Below are positions 1 to 8,000 of a DNA stretch of 37,470 nucleotides, one piece after another; the first letter of the stretch is position 1; each line of letters starts with the position of its first letter. Both the position numbers and the translations under genes were made by a program. Where the stretch lies: contig JAFIGI010000044.1 in assembly GCA_020831465.1 (NCBI GenBank), forward strand, positions 1 to 37,470. The letters run 5' to 3'. The notes under the pieces are model-generated. The model was not told the origin of the DNA and made no database searches. It saw only the letters and a program-made list of their open reading frames with translations. The DNA is from Chlamydiales bacterium. GTDB taxonomy: Bacteria > Chlamydiota > Chlamydiia > Chlamydiales > JAAKFR01.

Positions 1-1
1 C

Positions 2-142
2 GATGCTTTGAATCATATGAACAAATTCTTGATTCTTGTTGCGAAGCGTGGAATTCGTTTACCGCAAGATCGGGAGCAGTACGCCAGTTATGCACAAGGG
101 ATTGGGCTAAAAATTAAAATTTATTTTTCCGAAATGGTATAA
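2..142 (+). CDS. 3' end of an unidentified gene (partial)
   Basis: An open frame enters from the left edge and stops with TAA at 140-142, giving about 46 C-terminal residues (ending IKIYFSEMV). The fragment is basic with one short hydrophobic stretch (FLILV). I do not recognise the family. Its 3' end overlaps the 3' end of the truncated DUF2071 gene on the other strand by about 22 bases. It could be a chance open frame, but there is no internal stop and the composition looks protein-like. Confidence 0.4.
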   Translation, partial: DALNHMNKFLILVAKRGIRLPQDREQYASYAQGIGLKIKIYFSEMV

Positions 143-351
143 GTTCTGACATTAATTTCATCGATCTTTAAGCTAAGAAGCGAGGGCAGAAAAAAAGGGC
201 GGATTTCGTCAATTTTGAATGGGACTATACCGATGTAGGCTCGATCTTCATAGGTATCGACTTTGAGCCCTTTTGGAAGTCTATCTTGAACAAGATGGGT
301 AGGGCAGCTCCAGTGAAAAAAAAATAGATCCTTCCATTTTTGGACTAACAT
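121..351 (-). pseudogene. Truncated DUF2071 (YqjF-like) protein, N-terminal third only
   Basis: The 76 residues match the start of the DUF2071/YqjF family well: a W-x-DL-x-F-x-HW opening, LPKGLKVDTYEDRAYIGIVPF, an IRP motif and the conserved NVRTY. Full family members run to about 230-250 residues, but here a stop follows seven residues after NVRTYT. No continuation is visible in the other minus-strand frames downstream. The 5' end is intact, with a strong AGGAGG just before the ATG at 351. The gene therefore looks cut off by a deletion or rearrangement that brought the unrelated partial gene at 2-142 next to it. DUF2071 has no established biochemical function. A stable short product cannot be excluded. 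Confidence 0.7.
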
Positions 352-502
352 TGCCCTCCTACTCGTTTTCTTTCTACCAAATTTTCATCTCTCCAACTCT
401 GGATTTGCAAAATAAAGGAAATTTTTGATTATATGATTGCATATGTAAATTAAACCTGCTAACACTAAATTAGTGAAATTTTTCAACAATGGAAGATTGA
501 TA

Positions 503-709
503 ATGAAAAAATTAGCATGTTCCTTATTTGCCTTAATGATGATTTTTGGCGTAGCTGTTCAAGCGCAACCGCCTGCTCCCGTTGCAGGTACAACTGCAGG
601 GGTCAATTGGACGCCAACCCTTGTAGCCGTTCCTGTTGTCATCGCGGTTATTGCAGGGGTAGCATCCGGCGGAAGTGATGATAATCGCACAGGACAAGCT
701 CATAACTAA
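503..709 (+). CDS. Small exported protein with C-terminal membrane segment (Cys-rich family, Cys-free member)
   Basis: About 68 residues from the ATG at 503, chosen over the in-frame start at 473 because it begins directly with a signal peptide (MKKLACSLFALMMIFGVAVQAQ) and has a GGAAGA stretch just upstream. The mature part is Pro/Gly/Thr-rich, then a hydrophobic segment (VAVPVVIAVIAGVAS), then a polar tail with Gly-Gly-Ser-Asp-Asp ending His-Asn. This plan is shared by the three downstream genes at 876, 1313 and 1670, although this member has no cysteine in the mature part. Function unknown. I infer an envelope location. A terminator-like hairpin follows immediately. Confidence 0.7.
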   Translation: MKKLACSLFALMMIFGVAVQAQPPAPVAGTTAGVNWTPTLVAVPVVIAVIAGVASGGSDDNRTGQAHN

Positions 710-734
710 AAAGCTCTATATCCGGCTTTTTTTT
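708..734 (+). terminator. Rho-independent terminator after the first small exported gene
   Basis: AAAAAGC (708-714) pairs with GCTTTTT (725-731) around a 10-base loop and is followed by more T residues. It starts at the stop codon of the gene ending at 709, so that gene is probably its own transcription unit. Confidence 0.65.
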
Positions 735-875
735 ATGCAAAAGCAGCAGAGACAAAGGCAGATCAAGAAAGAAGCGTTTCGAACAAGAAGGATTGATATG
801 GCAGTGTCGCAGATGTTGGATCAAGAAAAAAACCCGCACATGGTCTTAAATCATTCATATAATTAGGAGGGGTTG

Positions 876-1163
876 ATGAATAGGTTCATCGGCGTTTTAG
901 TCTTTTTTGCGATGTCAATATCCATGACACTCTCAGCCCAGCCTTATTACTATGAAGACTATACCCCTCCACAAGGATATCAACAATCGTGCGCTGCAGA
1001 CTGTTATCCTTGCGACCCGTGTGCAATTACAGCACCCATGTGCGGTTTAAGTTGCGGTTTATCTGTCTGTTCAATTGCAGCAGCTATCGCAGCTGTTATC
1101 GGTGTCGCGGCAATCATCGTTGCAAGTCCCGATAGCGCCCATATCCATGCCCCAAATCTCTAA
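876..1163 (+). CDS. Small Cys-rich exported protein with C-terminal membrane segment
   Basis: About 95 residues. The ATG at 876 is preferred over the TTG just before it because AGGAGG lies five bases upstream. A signal peptide (MNRFIGVLVFFAMSISMTLSA) leads to a Tyr/Pro-rich stretch (PYYYEDYTPPQGY), then seven cysteines within about 30 residues (SCAADCYPCDPC ... MCGLSCGLSVC), a long Ala/Ile/Val membrane segment, and a short tail with Ser-Pro-Asp-Ser and histidines. The order matches the genes at 1313 and 1670. Chlamydiae stabilise their envelope with disulfide-linked Cys-rich proteins (OmcA, OmcB), so a similar role is conceivable, but this protein is not recognisably OmcA or OmcB. Function unknown. 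Confidence 0.75.
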   Translation: MNRFIGVLVFFAMSISMTLSAQPYYYEDYTPPQGYQQSCAADCYPCDPCAITAPMCGLSCGLSVCSIAAAIAAVIGVAAIIVASPDSAHIHAPNL

Positions 1164-1312
1164 TTCAGATATGCAAAAATCAAGGATTAGAGTGTATGCT
1201 CCTTCTGTTTGCGAAGGTGAGTTTCTAAGAATCCTGATTGGAAAAAACCGGTTGCGCTCTATTTGAAACATTTGATATTTATATGCTAACAAGTTAGTAC
1301 CGGAGACCGAAT

Positions 1313-1669
1313 ATGAATAAGGTGGTCGCCATCATCTCTATGATTATGATGGCTTGCGCGACAACACTAAGTGGAGCCGATAGCCCTTATATGAATTATC
1401 AAAACTATAATCATGGATATTGTCCGGGATGCAATTGTGCACCCTGTGGATGTCCCCAACCAGCAGCACCTCCTCCCTCTGCCGCCTCTAACCCCCCATC
1501 TCCTCCTCCGCCCTGTAACCCTTGTGATCCATGCGCTCCGGTTTGCGGAGCTGAATGCGGAATTTCGCTTTGTGCCATCGGTGTTGGAATTGCGGCACTT
1601 GCCATCGCTGCCGGCATCATCGCCGCTTCTGGAAGCAGTAGTAGTAAAACGATGCAACAACATAACTAA
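1313..1669 (+). CDS. Cys/Pro-rich exported protein with C-terminal membrane segment
   Basis: 118 residues. A signal peptide ends near LSGA. The mature N-terminus carries YMNYQNYNHGYC, almost identical to the next gene, followed by a dense CxxCxCxPCxCP block, a Pro/Ala/Ser linker, a second cluster (CNPCDPCAPVCGAECGISLC) and an Ala/Ile/Gly-rich membrane segment. The tail is Ser-rich and ends QQHN. About 11 cysteines lie outside the signal peptide. GGAGA upstream serves as a ribosome site. The stop codon abuts the start of the next gene (TAA then ATG), so the pair is co-translated. It is the best-developed member of the local family. Function unknown. Confidence 0.8.
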   Translation: MNKVVAIISMIMMACATTLSGADSPYMNYQNYNHGYCPGCNCAPCGCPQPAAPPPSAASNPPSPPPPCNPCDPCAPVCGAECGISLCAIGVGIAALAIAAGIIAASGSSSSKTMQQHN

Positions 1670-2017
1670 ATGAGAACTTTTATTGTCTTTGCTTCCTTTT
1701 TACTTGCTTTCAGCTCAACGCTAACTGCAGCAAGCAATACGTTTATGGATTACCAGAACTATAACCATGGGTATTGCCCCGACTGTAACTGCTTTCCATG
1801 CAAATGTCCGGGGGGGGTTCCTCCTAGTCAGAACCCGGGCAATCCACAAGGGACATGCCCTAAACCCAACCCGTGCTGTCCTCCTGCGACAACTGCATGC
1901 ACACAATGCGGCTTAAATATTGTCTATATCGGATTGGGAATCGCGGTACTTGCAACCGCTGCGACGATTATCATCGGGTCGGGCAACGGTACTGTACATA
2001 ACGCCTCAGCCCCATGA
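1670..2017 (+). CDS. Cys/Pro-rich exported protein, tandem paralogue of the preceding gene
   Basis: 115 residues starting one base after the previous stop. A signal peptide (ending LTAAS) leads to FMDYQNYNHGYCPDCNC, then CFPCKCP, a Gly/Pro/Asn linker, a second Cys group (CPKPNPCCPP, ACTQCG), a hydrophobic segment (IVYIGLGIAVLATAATIIIGS) and a tail containing Val-His-Asn. The N-terminal block is shared nearly word for word with the 1313 gene, which shows a tandem duplication. The 3' end overlaps the lipoprotein gene by four bases (ATGA), implying translational coupling. Function unknown; an envelope location is inferred from the signal peptide and membrane segment. Confidence 0.8.
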   Translation: MRTFIVFASFLLAFSSTLTAASNTFMDYQNYNHGYCPDCNCFPCKCPGGVPPSQNPGNPQGTCPKPNPCCPPATTACTQCGLNIVYIGLGIAVLATAATIIIGSGNGTVHNASAP

Positions 2018-2478
2018 AGCTGTGCTACTTGATCATTATTCTTGTTCTGACTGCTTGTAATTCGCATAAAGAGTGGACATATAGCGAAGTTGTTTCGGCC
2101 GCGCCCGAACTCAATTCAAAACAGCTGCGATATCGAATAAAAGATGAAATTACCGGGATTGAAGTCGAATTATTAGAAGGTGCATTCGGAAGGTTTGCCT
2201 ATCTCAATGTGTGCGCCCGTCAGATTCCCTCTCTTCCAGGAGATGCCTGTCGTTCGATTGTTGTGTTTGTGATCGATGATGAGAAGTTGTCCTTTCAAGC
2301 GGAGCGCATGTTGGGAGGACAAAAACTTCTTTTACCTGACGAGGCGATAAAAAAACTGATCGACTCACTTGATAATAACCGGAGTGTTTCTATTTACCTT
2401 GACGGGTTTCAGACTGAACTCAAACCTTCCAATTTTCACAAGGTCTACAAAAACTTCCGTTATAGCAGAATCAGTTGA
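2014..2478 (+). CDS. Predicted lipoprotein, function unknown
   Basis: 154 residues. A short basic start and hydrophobic core end in a lipobox, LTAC, with the lipidated cysteine at residue 15, so a lipoprotein is expected. The mature part is soluble and mixed in charge, with two cysteines (VCARQI, DACRSI). No family was recognised. It is the last gene of the unit with the Cys-rich genes and overlaps the gene before it by four bases. The final residues YSRIS and the TGA stop lie inside the palindromic repeat at 2461-2509, so the original C-terminus was probably changed when that element arrived. Confidence 0.75.
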   Translation: MKLCYLIIILVLTACNSHKEWTYSEVVSAAPELNSKQLRYRIKDEITGIEVELLEGAFGRFAYLNVCARQIPSLPGDACRSIVVFVIDDEKLSFQAERMLGGQKLLLPDEAIKKLIDSLDNNRSVSIYLDGFQTELKPSNFHKVYKNFRYSRIS

Positions 2479-2509
2479 AAAATTTACATTTTCAACTGAT
2501 TCTGCTATA
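2461..2509. repeat. 49-bp palindromic MITE-like element (collapsed copy)
   Basis: A perfect inverted repeat: 21 bases at 2461-2481 (beginning TATAGCAGAATCAG) pair with 2489-2509 around a 7-base loop. The first 32 bases are identical to the left arm of the 166-bp element at 33418-33583, and the last 17 match its right end. This copy therefore looks like an internal-deletion product of that element. It holds the stop codons of both flanking convergent genes. It may also act as a hairpin between them, although no clear T-run follows. Confidence 0.85.
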
Positions 2510-2890
2510 GTCGTCTCCTACACAGGCTTTTGCAACATCTTTAAGCGGTTCTACTCGAAAAGCCACGGAAAACTTCTTCCCCCCCACCTCCAAATCGATG
2601 ACTGAGCTAAGCCGGGTCAACAGAATATTAAAGGGAACTTTCACATGATGGGAGCCAACATCTATTGCAATAGATGTTCCTCCTAAAATCTCTTCAGAAG
2701 CGTGGATTTGGCGACAGAGCGATTCAAACTGGTGCAAATGCCTCAAGAAAGTCTCGTCATCAAAGGCGTATTTTTGGCCGCACTTTGGGCAGAGGATCAC
2801 TTTGGTAAAGTTCTCCCGATCGAGAACGGAAAAAAGGATGGCGGCATCACATTCCTGACAATGAATCTGGAGTTTATGTCCCTTTTGCAT
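2492..2890 (-). CDS. Small zinc-ribbon protein, function unknown
   Basis: 132 residues with four cysteines in two CxxC knuckles at about 11/14 (CQEC) and 34/37 (CPKCG), a spacing typical of a small zinc ribbon (MJ0042-like). Behind it come a helical region (about 40-70) and a domain rich in valine and leucine. There is no signal peptide, so the protein is cytoplasmic. AGGAAG precedes the ATG at 2890. The last five residues (YSRIS) and stop codon are encoded by the palindromic repeat, the same ending as the convergent lipoprotein. Precise role unknown; nucleic-acid or protein binding is possible for such ribbons. Confidence 0.65.
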   Translation of the reverse strand: MQKGHKLQIHCQECDAAILFSVLDRENFTKVILCPKCGQKYAFDDETFLRHLHQFESLCRQIHASEEILGGTSIAIDVGSHHVKVPFNILLTRLSSVIDLEVGGKKFSVAFRVEPLKDVAKACVGDDYSRIS

Positions 2891-2980
2891 GCGTCTTCCT
2901 GATGTTGCTAAAAATAATTATGTGCAAAGGCGAGCTTAGCATATTCGCTCTCAAAGTTCAAAGTTAAATTTTTTATTTAG

Positions 2981-3009
2981 TTTATTATTATCTTTTTAGT
3001 GGGTATAAT
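2981..3009 (+). promoter_or_regulatory. Putative promoter of the exported 161-aa protein
   Basis: A perfect TATAAT lies at 3004-3009, 28 bases before the gene at 3037, in a very AT-rich stretch. The -35 position (about 2981-2986, TTTATT) is a poor match, so recognition would rest mainly on the -10 box. Confidence 0.4.
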
Positions 3010-3036
3010 CTCTTTTTTGGAATTTACGAGGAAAAC

Positions 3037-3522
3037 ATGAGAAAAATTCTTGTTTTAATCCTTTTAGTACTACCTTTTACTTTGCAGGCAAAGTACAAGT
3101 TTGACGAAACTTTCTTTATTCCTCTAGAGCAAACGGATGCTTGGAAAAAAATGAAAGAGTCTTGCGACCAAGAGGGCTACTGTATGACGCGTTTTGTCCA
3201 TGGAGAGGGGACGGAGTCCAATTGGTCCGAACTATTGACGATCCAGTTTAAAGACCGCCATTTAATAGAGGGGGCCACTGCTGAAGAGGCGATGGCGAAT
3301 GAGCAAAGATTGAGTCCTCTTGCAAAATGGCGCTTGATTAGAAATTATCCTAACGATGTGATTTATGAGCGCTCTTTTCCTCTGGGAGAGCATGAACTTG
3401 TCCGAATGGTGATGACCGAAAAGGGGCTGCATCGTGCAGCCTACTTAAAAAGAGGAGCCTTTGACGAAACCGAACGCAGAACCTGGATCGAATGTCTGAC
3501 GAGCGGAGTGGTCGGACATTAG
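3037..3522 (+). CDS. Exported protein of unknown function
   Basis: 161 residues. A clear Sec signal peptide (MRKILVLILLVLPFTLQA) ends at AxA-like LQA. The mature part is soluble and charged, with no membrane segment and three cysteines (SCDQEGYC near 43-49 and one near the C-terminus), so a disulfide is possible. No family was recognised. GAGGA precedes the ATG at suitable spacing, and a TATAAT box lies upstream. It is a single-gene unit, convergent with the small heat-shock gene, and its TAG stop begins a GC-rich hairpin. Confidence 0.7.
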   Translation: MRKILVLILLVLPFTLQAKYKFDETFFIPLEQTDAWKKMKESCDQEGYCMTRFVHGEGTESNWSELLTIQFKDRHLIEGATAEEAMANEQRLSPLAKWRLIRNYPNDVIYERSFPLGEHELVRMVMTEKGLHRAAYLKRGAFDETERRTWIECLTSGVVGH

Positions 3523-3536
3523 GGGGTCGCCCCCTA
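3520..3536. terminator. GC-rich hairpin between two convergent genes
   Basis: TAGGGGG (3520-3526) pairs with CCCCCTA (3530-3536) around a 3-base loop. It sits between the stop codons of the exported protein gene and the small heat-shock gene. No T-run follows on either side, so it may work as an RNA-stability structure as much as a terminator. Confidence 0.45.
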
Positions 3537-3541
3537 GGCCT

Positions 3542-3985
3542 CTATGACTCTTTGACCTTGATCTTCTTCGCTTCCATTTGCTTTTCTTTCTTTTTCGCGA
3601 ATTTGATGCGCATCACCCCTTCTTTGCATATCGCTTCAGGCTCTACGCTCTCATCCACCTCCTCCCATAGCGGGACGCAATAAGAAAAGGATGACTGACT
3701 GCGGCGGTAGAATTTCTTTTCCTTATCTTCCGCTTCTTCTTTCTTATCTCCTTTAATCCACAAGACGTTATCGTTGTCAATAGAGACTTCCACATCTTTT
3801 GAGGTCAAACCGGGCACGTTTGCTTCGACATAGATATGCTTATCGTCACTTGAAAGGCTTAATCCTGAGGGAACTGTAGTCATCTCATCTTCAAGATCTT
3901 CAAAAAACTTTCCTAAATTAAAGAGGTCAGCCGCTCTTCTATTAGGTTTGGGAAAACGGGAAAACCATCGAGGCACTAAACTCAT
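3542..3985 (-). CDS. Small heat-shock protein, Hsp20/alpha-crystallin family
   Basis: 147 residues. A short N-terminal arm leads to an alpha-crystallin domain from about residue 40 to 137. Typical elements are visible: IYVEANVPGLTSKDVEVSIDNDNVLWIKGDKKEE, the basic FYRRSQSSFSYCVPLW segment and the C-terminal signature GVMRIKFAKK. Hsp20 proteins form oligomers that hold unfolded proteins without using ATP, in the cytoplasm. AAGGAGG precedes the ATG. It is divergent from the transaldolase gene across 75 bases, and no CIRCE-type repeat is visible there. The C-terminal tail has no clear I-x-I/V oligomerisation motif, although IKV near the end could serve. Confidence 0.93.
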   Translation of the reverse strand: MSLVPRWFSRFPKPNRRAADLFNLGKFFEDLEDEMTTVPSGLSLSSDDKHIYVEANVPGLTSKDVEVSIDNDNVLWIKGDKKEEAEDKEKKFYRRSQSSFSYCVPLWEEVDESVEPEAICKEGVMRIKFAKKKEKQMEAKKIKVKES

Positions 3986-4006
3986 AATATCCTCCTTAGT
4001 GATACA

Positions 4007-4035
4007 TTGTCATAAATAAATATATATGCTATAAG
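4007..4035 (+). promoter_or_regulatory. Putative promoter of the transaldolase gene
   Basis: TTGTCA (4007-4012) and TATAAG (4030-4035) are separated by 17 bases, a good match to the main sigma factor consensus. A start near 4042 would give a leader of about 20 bases containing AAGGA at 4051-4055, five bases before the ATG. Confidence 0.55.
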
Positions 4036-4060
4036 TATAGTAATATTCAAAAGGATTTTT

Positions 4061-5029
4061 ATGACATGTAAATTAGATCAACTTAAGCAAATGACCACCG
4101 TAGTTTGCGACACCGGGGATATCAACAATATTAAAAAATACGAGCCGACCGATGCAACGACCAATCCCTCGCTTATTTTTCAAGCTGCTTCCGAGGATCA
4201 GTACCAATATTTAATCGATGAAGCGATCCGTTGGGGGATGAGCAAAACTTCCAATCAACTTCAAATGCTGCACTGCATTATGGACCGGCTTTTTGTGAAT
4301 TTCGGTGTTGAGATTTTGAAAATCGTTCCTGGCCGCGTTTCTACGGAGGTAGATGCCCGCCTTTCTTTTGATGTTCAGGGAAGCATCCACAAAGCGACCC
4401 ATCTGATCGGCTTGTATGAAGCGGCGGGAATCGACCGTTCACGCGTTCTGATCAAGCTCGCTTCTACCTGGGAAGGCATCCAAGCAGCCAAGGTATTGGA
4501 GAAGGAGGGAATCCATTGCAATATGACTTTGATGTTCAGCTTGGCGCAAGCCGTAGCGGCTGCCGAGGTTGGAGCGACGCTGATCTCCCCCTTTGTCGGC
4601 CGTATTCTTGACTGGTATAAGGCTAGCGAACATGTCGAGAGCTACCCTCCGGAGAAAGATCCCGGTGTGGTCTCGGTGACGCAGATTTATAACTATTACA
4701 AGAAATTCGGCTATAAAACTCAGGTCATGGGCGCCTCATTCCGCAATGTCGACGAGATTTTGCAGCTCGCGGGATGCGATCTGTTGACGATTTCCCCCAA
4801 ATTATTGGAAATCTTGCATGAGAGCGAAGGAACCGTCGAACGCAAGCTTAGTCCGGAAAAATCAAAAGAGGTCGAGATTCAAAAGTTAGAGCTTGATGAA
4901 CCGACATTCCGTTTTGAGGTAAACGACAATGCGATGGCGATCGAAAAGCTTGCAGATGGAATCCGCCGCTTTGCCGCCGACACCCGTAAACTAGAGAAGC
5001 ATATTCTTGAGCGTGTCGCCGCCGCCTAA
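4061..5029 (+). CDS. tal: Transaldolase
   Basis: 322 residues, close to the length of E. coli TalB (317). It transfers a dihydroxyacetone unit between sugar phosphates in the non-oxidative pentose phosphate pathway, via a Schiff base on lysine. The N-terminal signature DATTNPSLI and the active-site block [25 protein letters not shown] are present; the lysine of LIKLAST is the catalytic one. The [12 protein letters not shown] motif follows. The start has AAGGA at good spacing. Its place next to rpoC, convergent and sharing a terminator, is the same as in Chlamydia. Function is essentially certain. Confidence 0.97.
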   Translation: MTCKLDQLKQMTTVVCDTGDINNIKKYEPTDATTNPSLIFQAASEDQYQYLIDEAIRWGMSKTSNQLQMLHCIMDRLFVNFGVEILKIVPGRVSTEVDARLSFDVQGSIHKATHLIGLYEAAGIDRSRVLIKLASTWEGIQAAKVLEKEGIHCNMTLMFSLAQAVAAAEVGATLISPFVGRILDWYKASEHVESYPPEKDPGVVSVTQIYNYYKKFGYKTQVMGASFRNVDEILQLAGCDLLTISPKLLEILHESEGTVERKLSPEKSKEVEIQKLELDEPTFRFEVNDNAMAIEKLADGIRRFAADTRKLEKHILERVAAA

Positions 5030-5050
5030 ATTCGGCTCTGCCCCAAATAT

Positions 5051-5082
5051 AAAAAACCCCAAACTTTGGTTTGGGGTTTTTT
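5051..5082. terminator. Bidirectional rho-independent terminator between tal and rpoC
   Basis: A 14-bp perfect stem: 5051-5064 (AAAAAACCCCAAAC) pairs with 5069-5082 around TTTG. A-runs on one side and T-runs on the other make it work in both directions. It ends tal on the plus strand and the large rpoBC unit on the minus strand, whose stop codon is only four bases away. Confidence 0.9.
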
Positions 5083-5086
5083 CTTT

Positions 5087-8000
5087 TTAAGAAAAATCGA
5101 AGACAAGCTCTTCGACCTCTTCTCGGTCGAGGTACTGCTTGACCCGGTGGTGGGTCTCGAAGCCTGTTCCTCCAGGAATCATGTGCCCCATAATGACATT
5201 CTCCTTGAAGCCCATGAGGTAGTCGGTTTTGCCTGCGCACGCTGCATCGGTTAAGACGCGTGTTGTATCTTGGAATGATGCAGCTGAGATGAATGATTGG
5301 GTCCCGAGCGAAGCCTTCGTGATTCCAAGAAGCACCGGCGCTGCCTGAGCAGGTTTTCCGCCTTCTTCAAGGGTCCGCCTATTTTCTTCATAAAACTGCT
5401 TCTTATGCACTTCTTCACCGAAAAGAAGGGTAGTGTCGCCGGGATCAATGACACGCACTTTCTGAAGCATCTGGCGGACAATGATCTCAATATGTTTATC
5501 ATTAATATCAACCCCCTGCAGACGGTAGACCTCCTGAACTTCATTCACGAGATATTTTTGGAGCTCACGTACGCCGCAAATCTCAAGAATCTCATGCGGA
5601 ACGATAAGTCCATCGGTCAACTGTTGCCCCTTTATCACATGGTCTCCGCGCTGGATGATCAGGTGTTTGGTCAAGGGGATAAGGTGCTCCTCCTCCATAC
5701 CGGTAGTCTCGTCTCGAACGACAACAATCCGTCTGTTCTTCTGGACGCCGCGAAAGTCGACAACACCGTCGATTTTCGCAATCTCAGCAGCATCTTTCGG
5801 TTTGCGTGCCTCGACAAGTTCAGCAACACGCGGCAGACCGCCGGTGATATCCTTTGTTTTAATCGCGCCGCGAGGAAGTCGAGCGAGAAGCATCCCGGGC
5901 TTGACACTCTGTCTCTCTTCAACAGAGAGAACGGCCCCGGAAGGAATCGCGTATGTACCGACAAGATCCTTAAACTCGGGATCGGTGTAAATGGCGATCT
6001 GCGGATGAAGTTCCCCGCGATGCTGTTTCACGATCAGCTCGACAAGACCGGTCTGTTTGTTTACCTCTTTTTCCGTAGAGATCCCTTCAACCAAATCTTC
6101 ATATTTGACGTAACCGGGTCGGTCGCAAATAATTGGAATGTTGTGAAGCTCGACTTCGGCAATTTTTTGCCCTGATTTAACGTGAGCTCCATCTTCAACA
6201 AGGATTTTAGCTCCCAGCTCGAGAGGAAAGGTCTGCAAAGGTTCGATTGATTTTGTGCTAAGCAGCTTCTTATACTCTTCGATCGTGCGCCCTTCGTCCC
6301 GCACAACATGGAGAGCTCCATTTTTGTTCAACACAAGCCAGTTGCCTTCTTGGTCTTCGACCGTACGCAGATCCATGTAGATGGCGATTCCATCCTTCTC
6401 GACGATGATCTCAGGGCTGAAGGTAGCGGCCGCGATCCCTCCCAAGTGGAAGGTTCTCATCGTCAACTGTGTTCCCGGCTCCCCAATTGACTGGGCTGCT
6501 ATAATTCCGACAGCTTCACCCATGCCGACCTGCCGCCCGTTCGCCAGATTCAGACCGTAACACTTGGAGCAGACGCCGCGGCGGCTTTCGCAAGTCAGCG
6601 CGGATCGGATTCGAATGCTTTCAATCCCCGCGTCATCGATCACCTCGGCTTGGCGGGCTGTTAGGATATCGCCCGCTTTTGCAAGAAGCTTACTTTTATC
6701 GCCGGGTTGATAGATATCATCCGCAACGGTACGTCCATAGATCCGGTCTTTAAGCGGGAGTAATTCCTCCTGACCTTGTTTAATCGCAGCCACTTCAATC
6801 GCATTGAGCGTGCCGCAATCGTGTTCAGTTACGATCACGTCCTGAGCAACGTCAACAAGACGTCGAGTCAGATAACCGGAGTCGGCGGTTTTTAAAGCGG
6901 TATCGGCAAGACCTTTCCGCGCACCGTGAGAAGAGATCGAGTATTCGATTACCGTCAGCCCTTCCCTAAAGTTGGAGGTAATCGGCGATTCAATGATCTC
7001 TCCCGTCGGCTTAGCCATCAAGCCGCGCAAAGCCCCAAGCTGCTTCAACTGCGATTTATTTCCCCGCGCTCCGGAATCGATCATCAAATAGAGAGGATTG
7101 TGGCGGGCATCTTCTATCTTGCTGATCTCTTTGAAGAGAGCGTCTGACAGTGTGTCGGAAACTTCCGTCCAAATGCTGATCGTTTTCGACTCGCGCTCAC
7201 CGCCCGTAATAATCCCGTCTTCATACTGCTTGCGGACCAGTTCGACTTTCTTGTGCGCTTCACTAATGATCTGCGCTTTACTCTCTGGAATGCGGACATC
7301 GGTAATCCCCATCGAGATTGCCGCTTTCGTCGCTTGTGAAAATCCGAGATCCTTGAGGTCGTCGAGGAACTTGACCGTTGCTTCCAGACCGACCTTTTTG
7401 TAGCATTCGAGGATTAATTCACTCATGCGCTTGCTCGGCAAACTGTAGTTTTGGAAGCCGAGTTGTTTCGGCACGATCGTGTTGAATACGACGCGGCCCG
7501 GAGTCGTTTCAATAATCGACCCTTCAATCCGCACCTTAATCTTCTCATGGATATGGAGACCGCGGCCGGTCGTGTCGCGCCGCTGGCTTCTGTTCCCGCG
7601 CTCATCAAAAAGAAGCGTGTTATCGGCTGCTGCAAGAGCAAGAAGAACTTCGTTTTGATCGGCAAAAATCTTCGTTTTTTCGGGGAAATAGATAGGATCA
7701 GCCATTAGATAGTAAAGACCCAAGGTCATATCCCTCGAAGGAATCGCAACCGGCTTGCCGGATGAAGGGAGAAAGATATTGTCTGGAGCCATCATCAAAA
7801 CCTTCGTCTCCAACTGCGCTTCAACCGAAAGAGGAACGTGTACGGCCATTTGGTCGCCGTCAAAGTCGGCGTTAAAGGCAGCGCAAACGAGGGGGTGGAT
7901 CCGAATCGCTTTTCCTTCAATCAGTACCGGCTCGAAGGCTTGAATCCCCAATCTGTGAAGGGTCGGCGCACGGTTTAGCATCACGGGATGACCTTTAATG

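Noticed and set aside
675-866. Plus-strand open frame between the first two small exported genes
   Set aside because: It overlaps the 3' end of the gene at 503 and the terminator, has no ribosome site and no signal peptide unlike its neighbours.
1367-1663. Minus-strand open frame opposite the Cys-rich gene
   Set aside because: Arg/Gly/Ser-rich mirror of a Pro/Cys-rich coding sequence, no ribosome site.
5297-6175. Plus-strand open frame of 292 residues
   Set aside because: Antisense to the well-supported rpoC gene with no family features.
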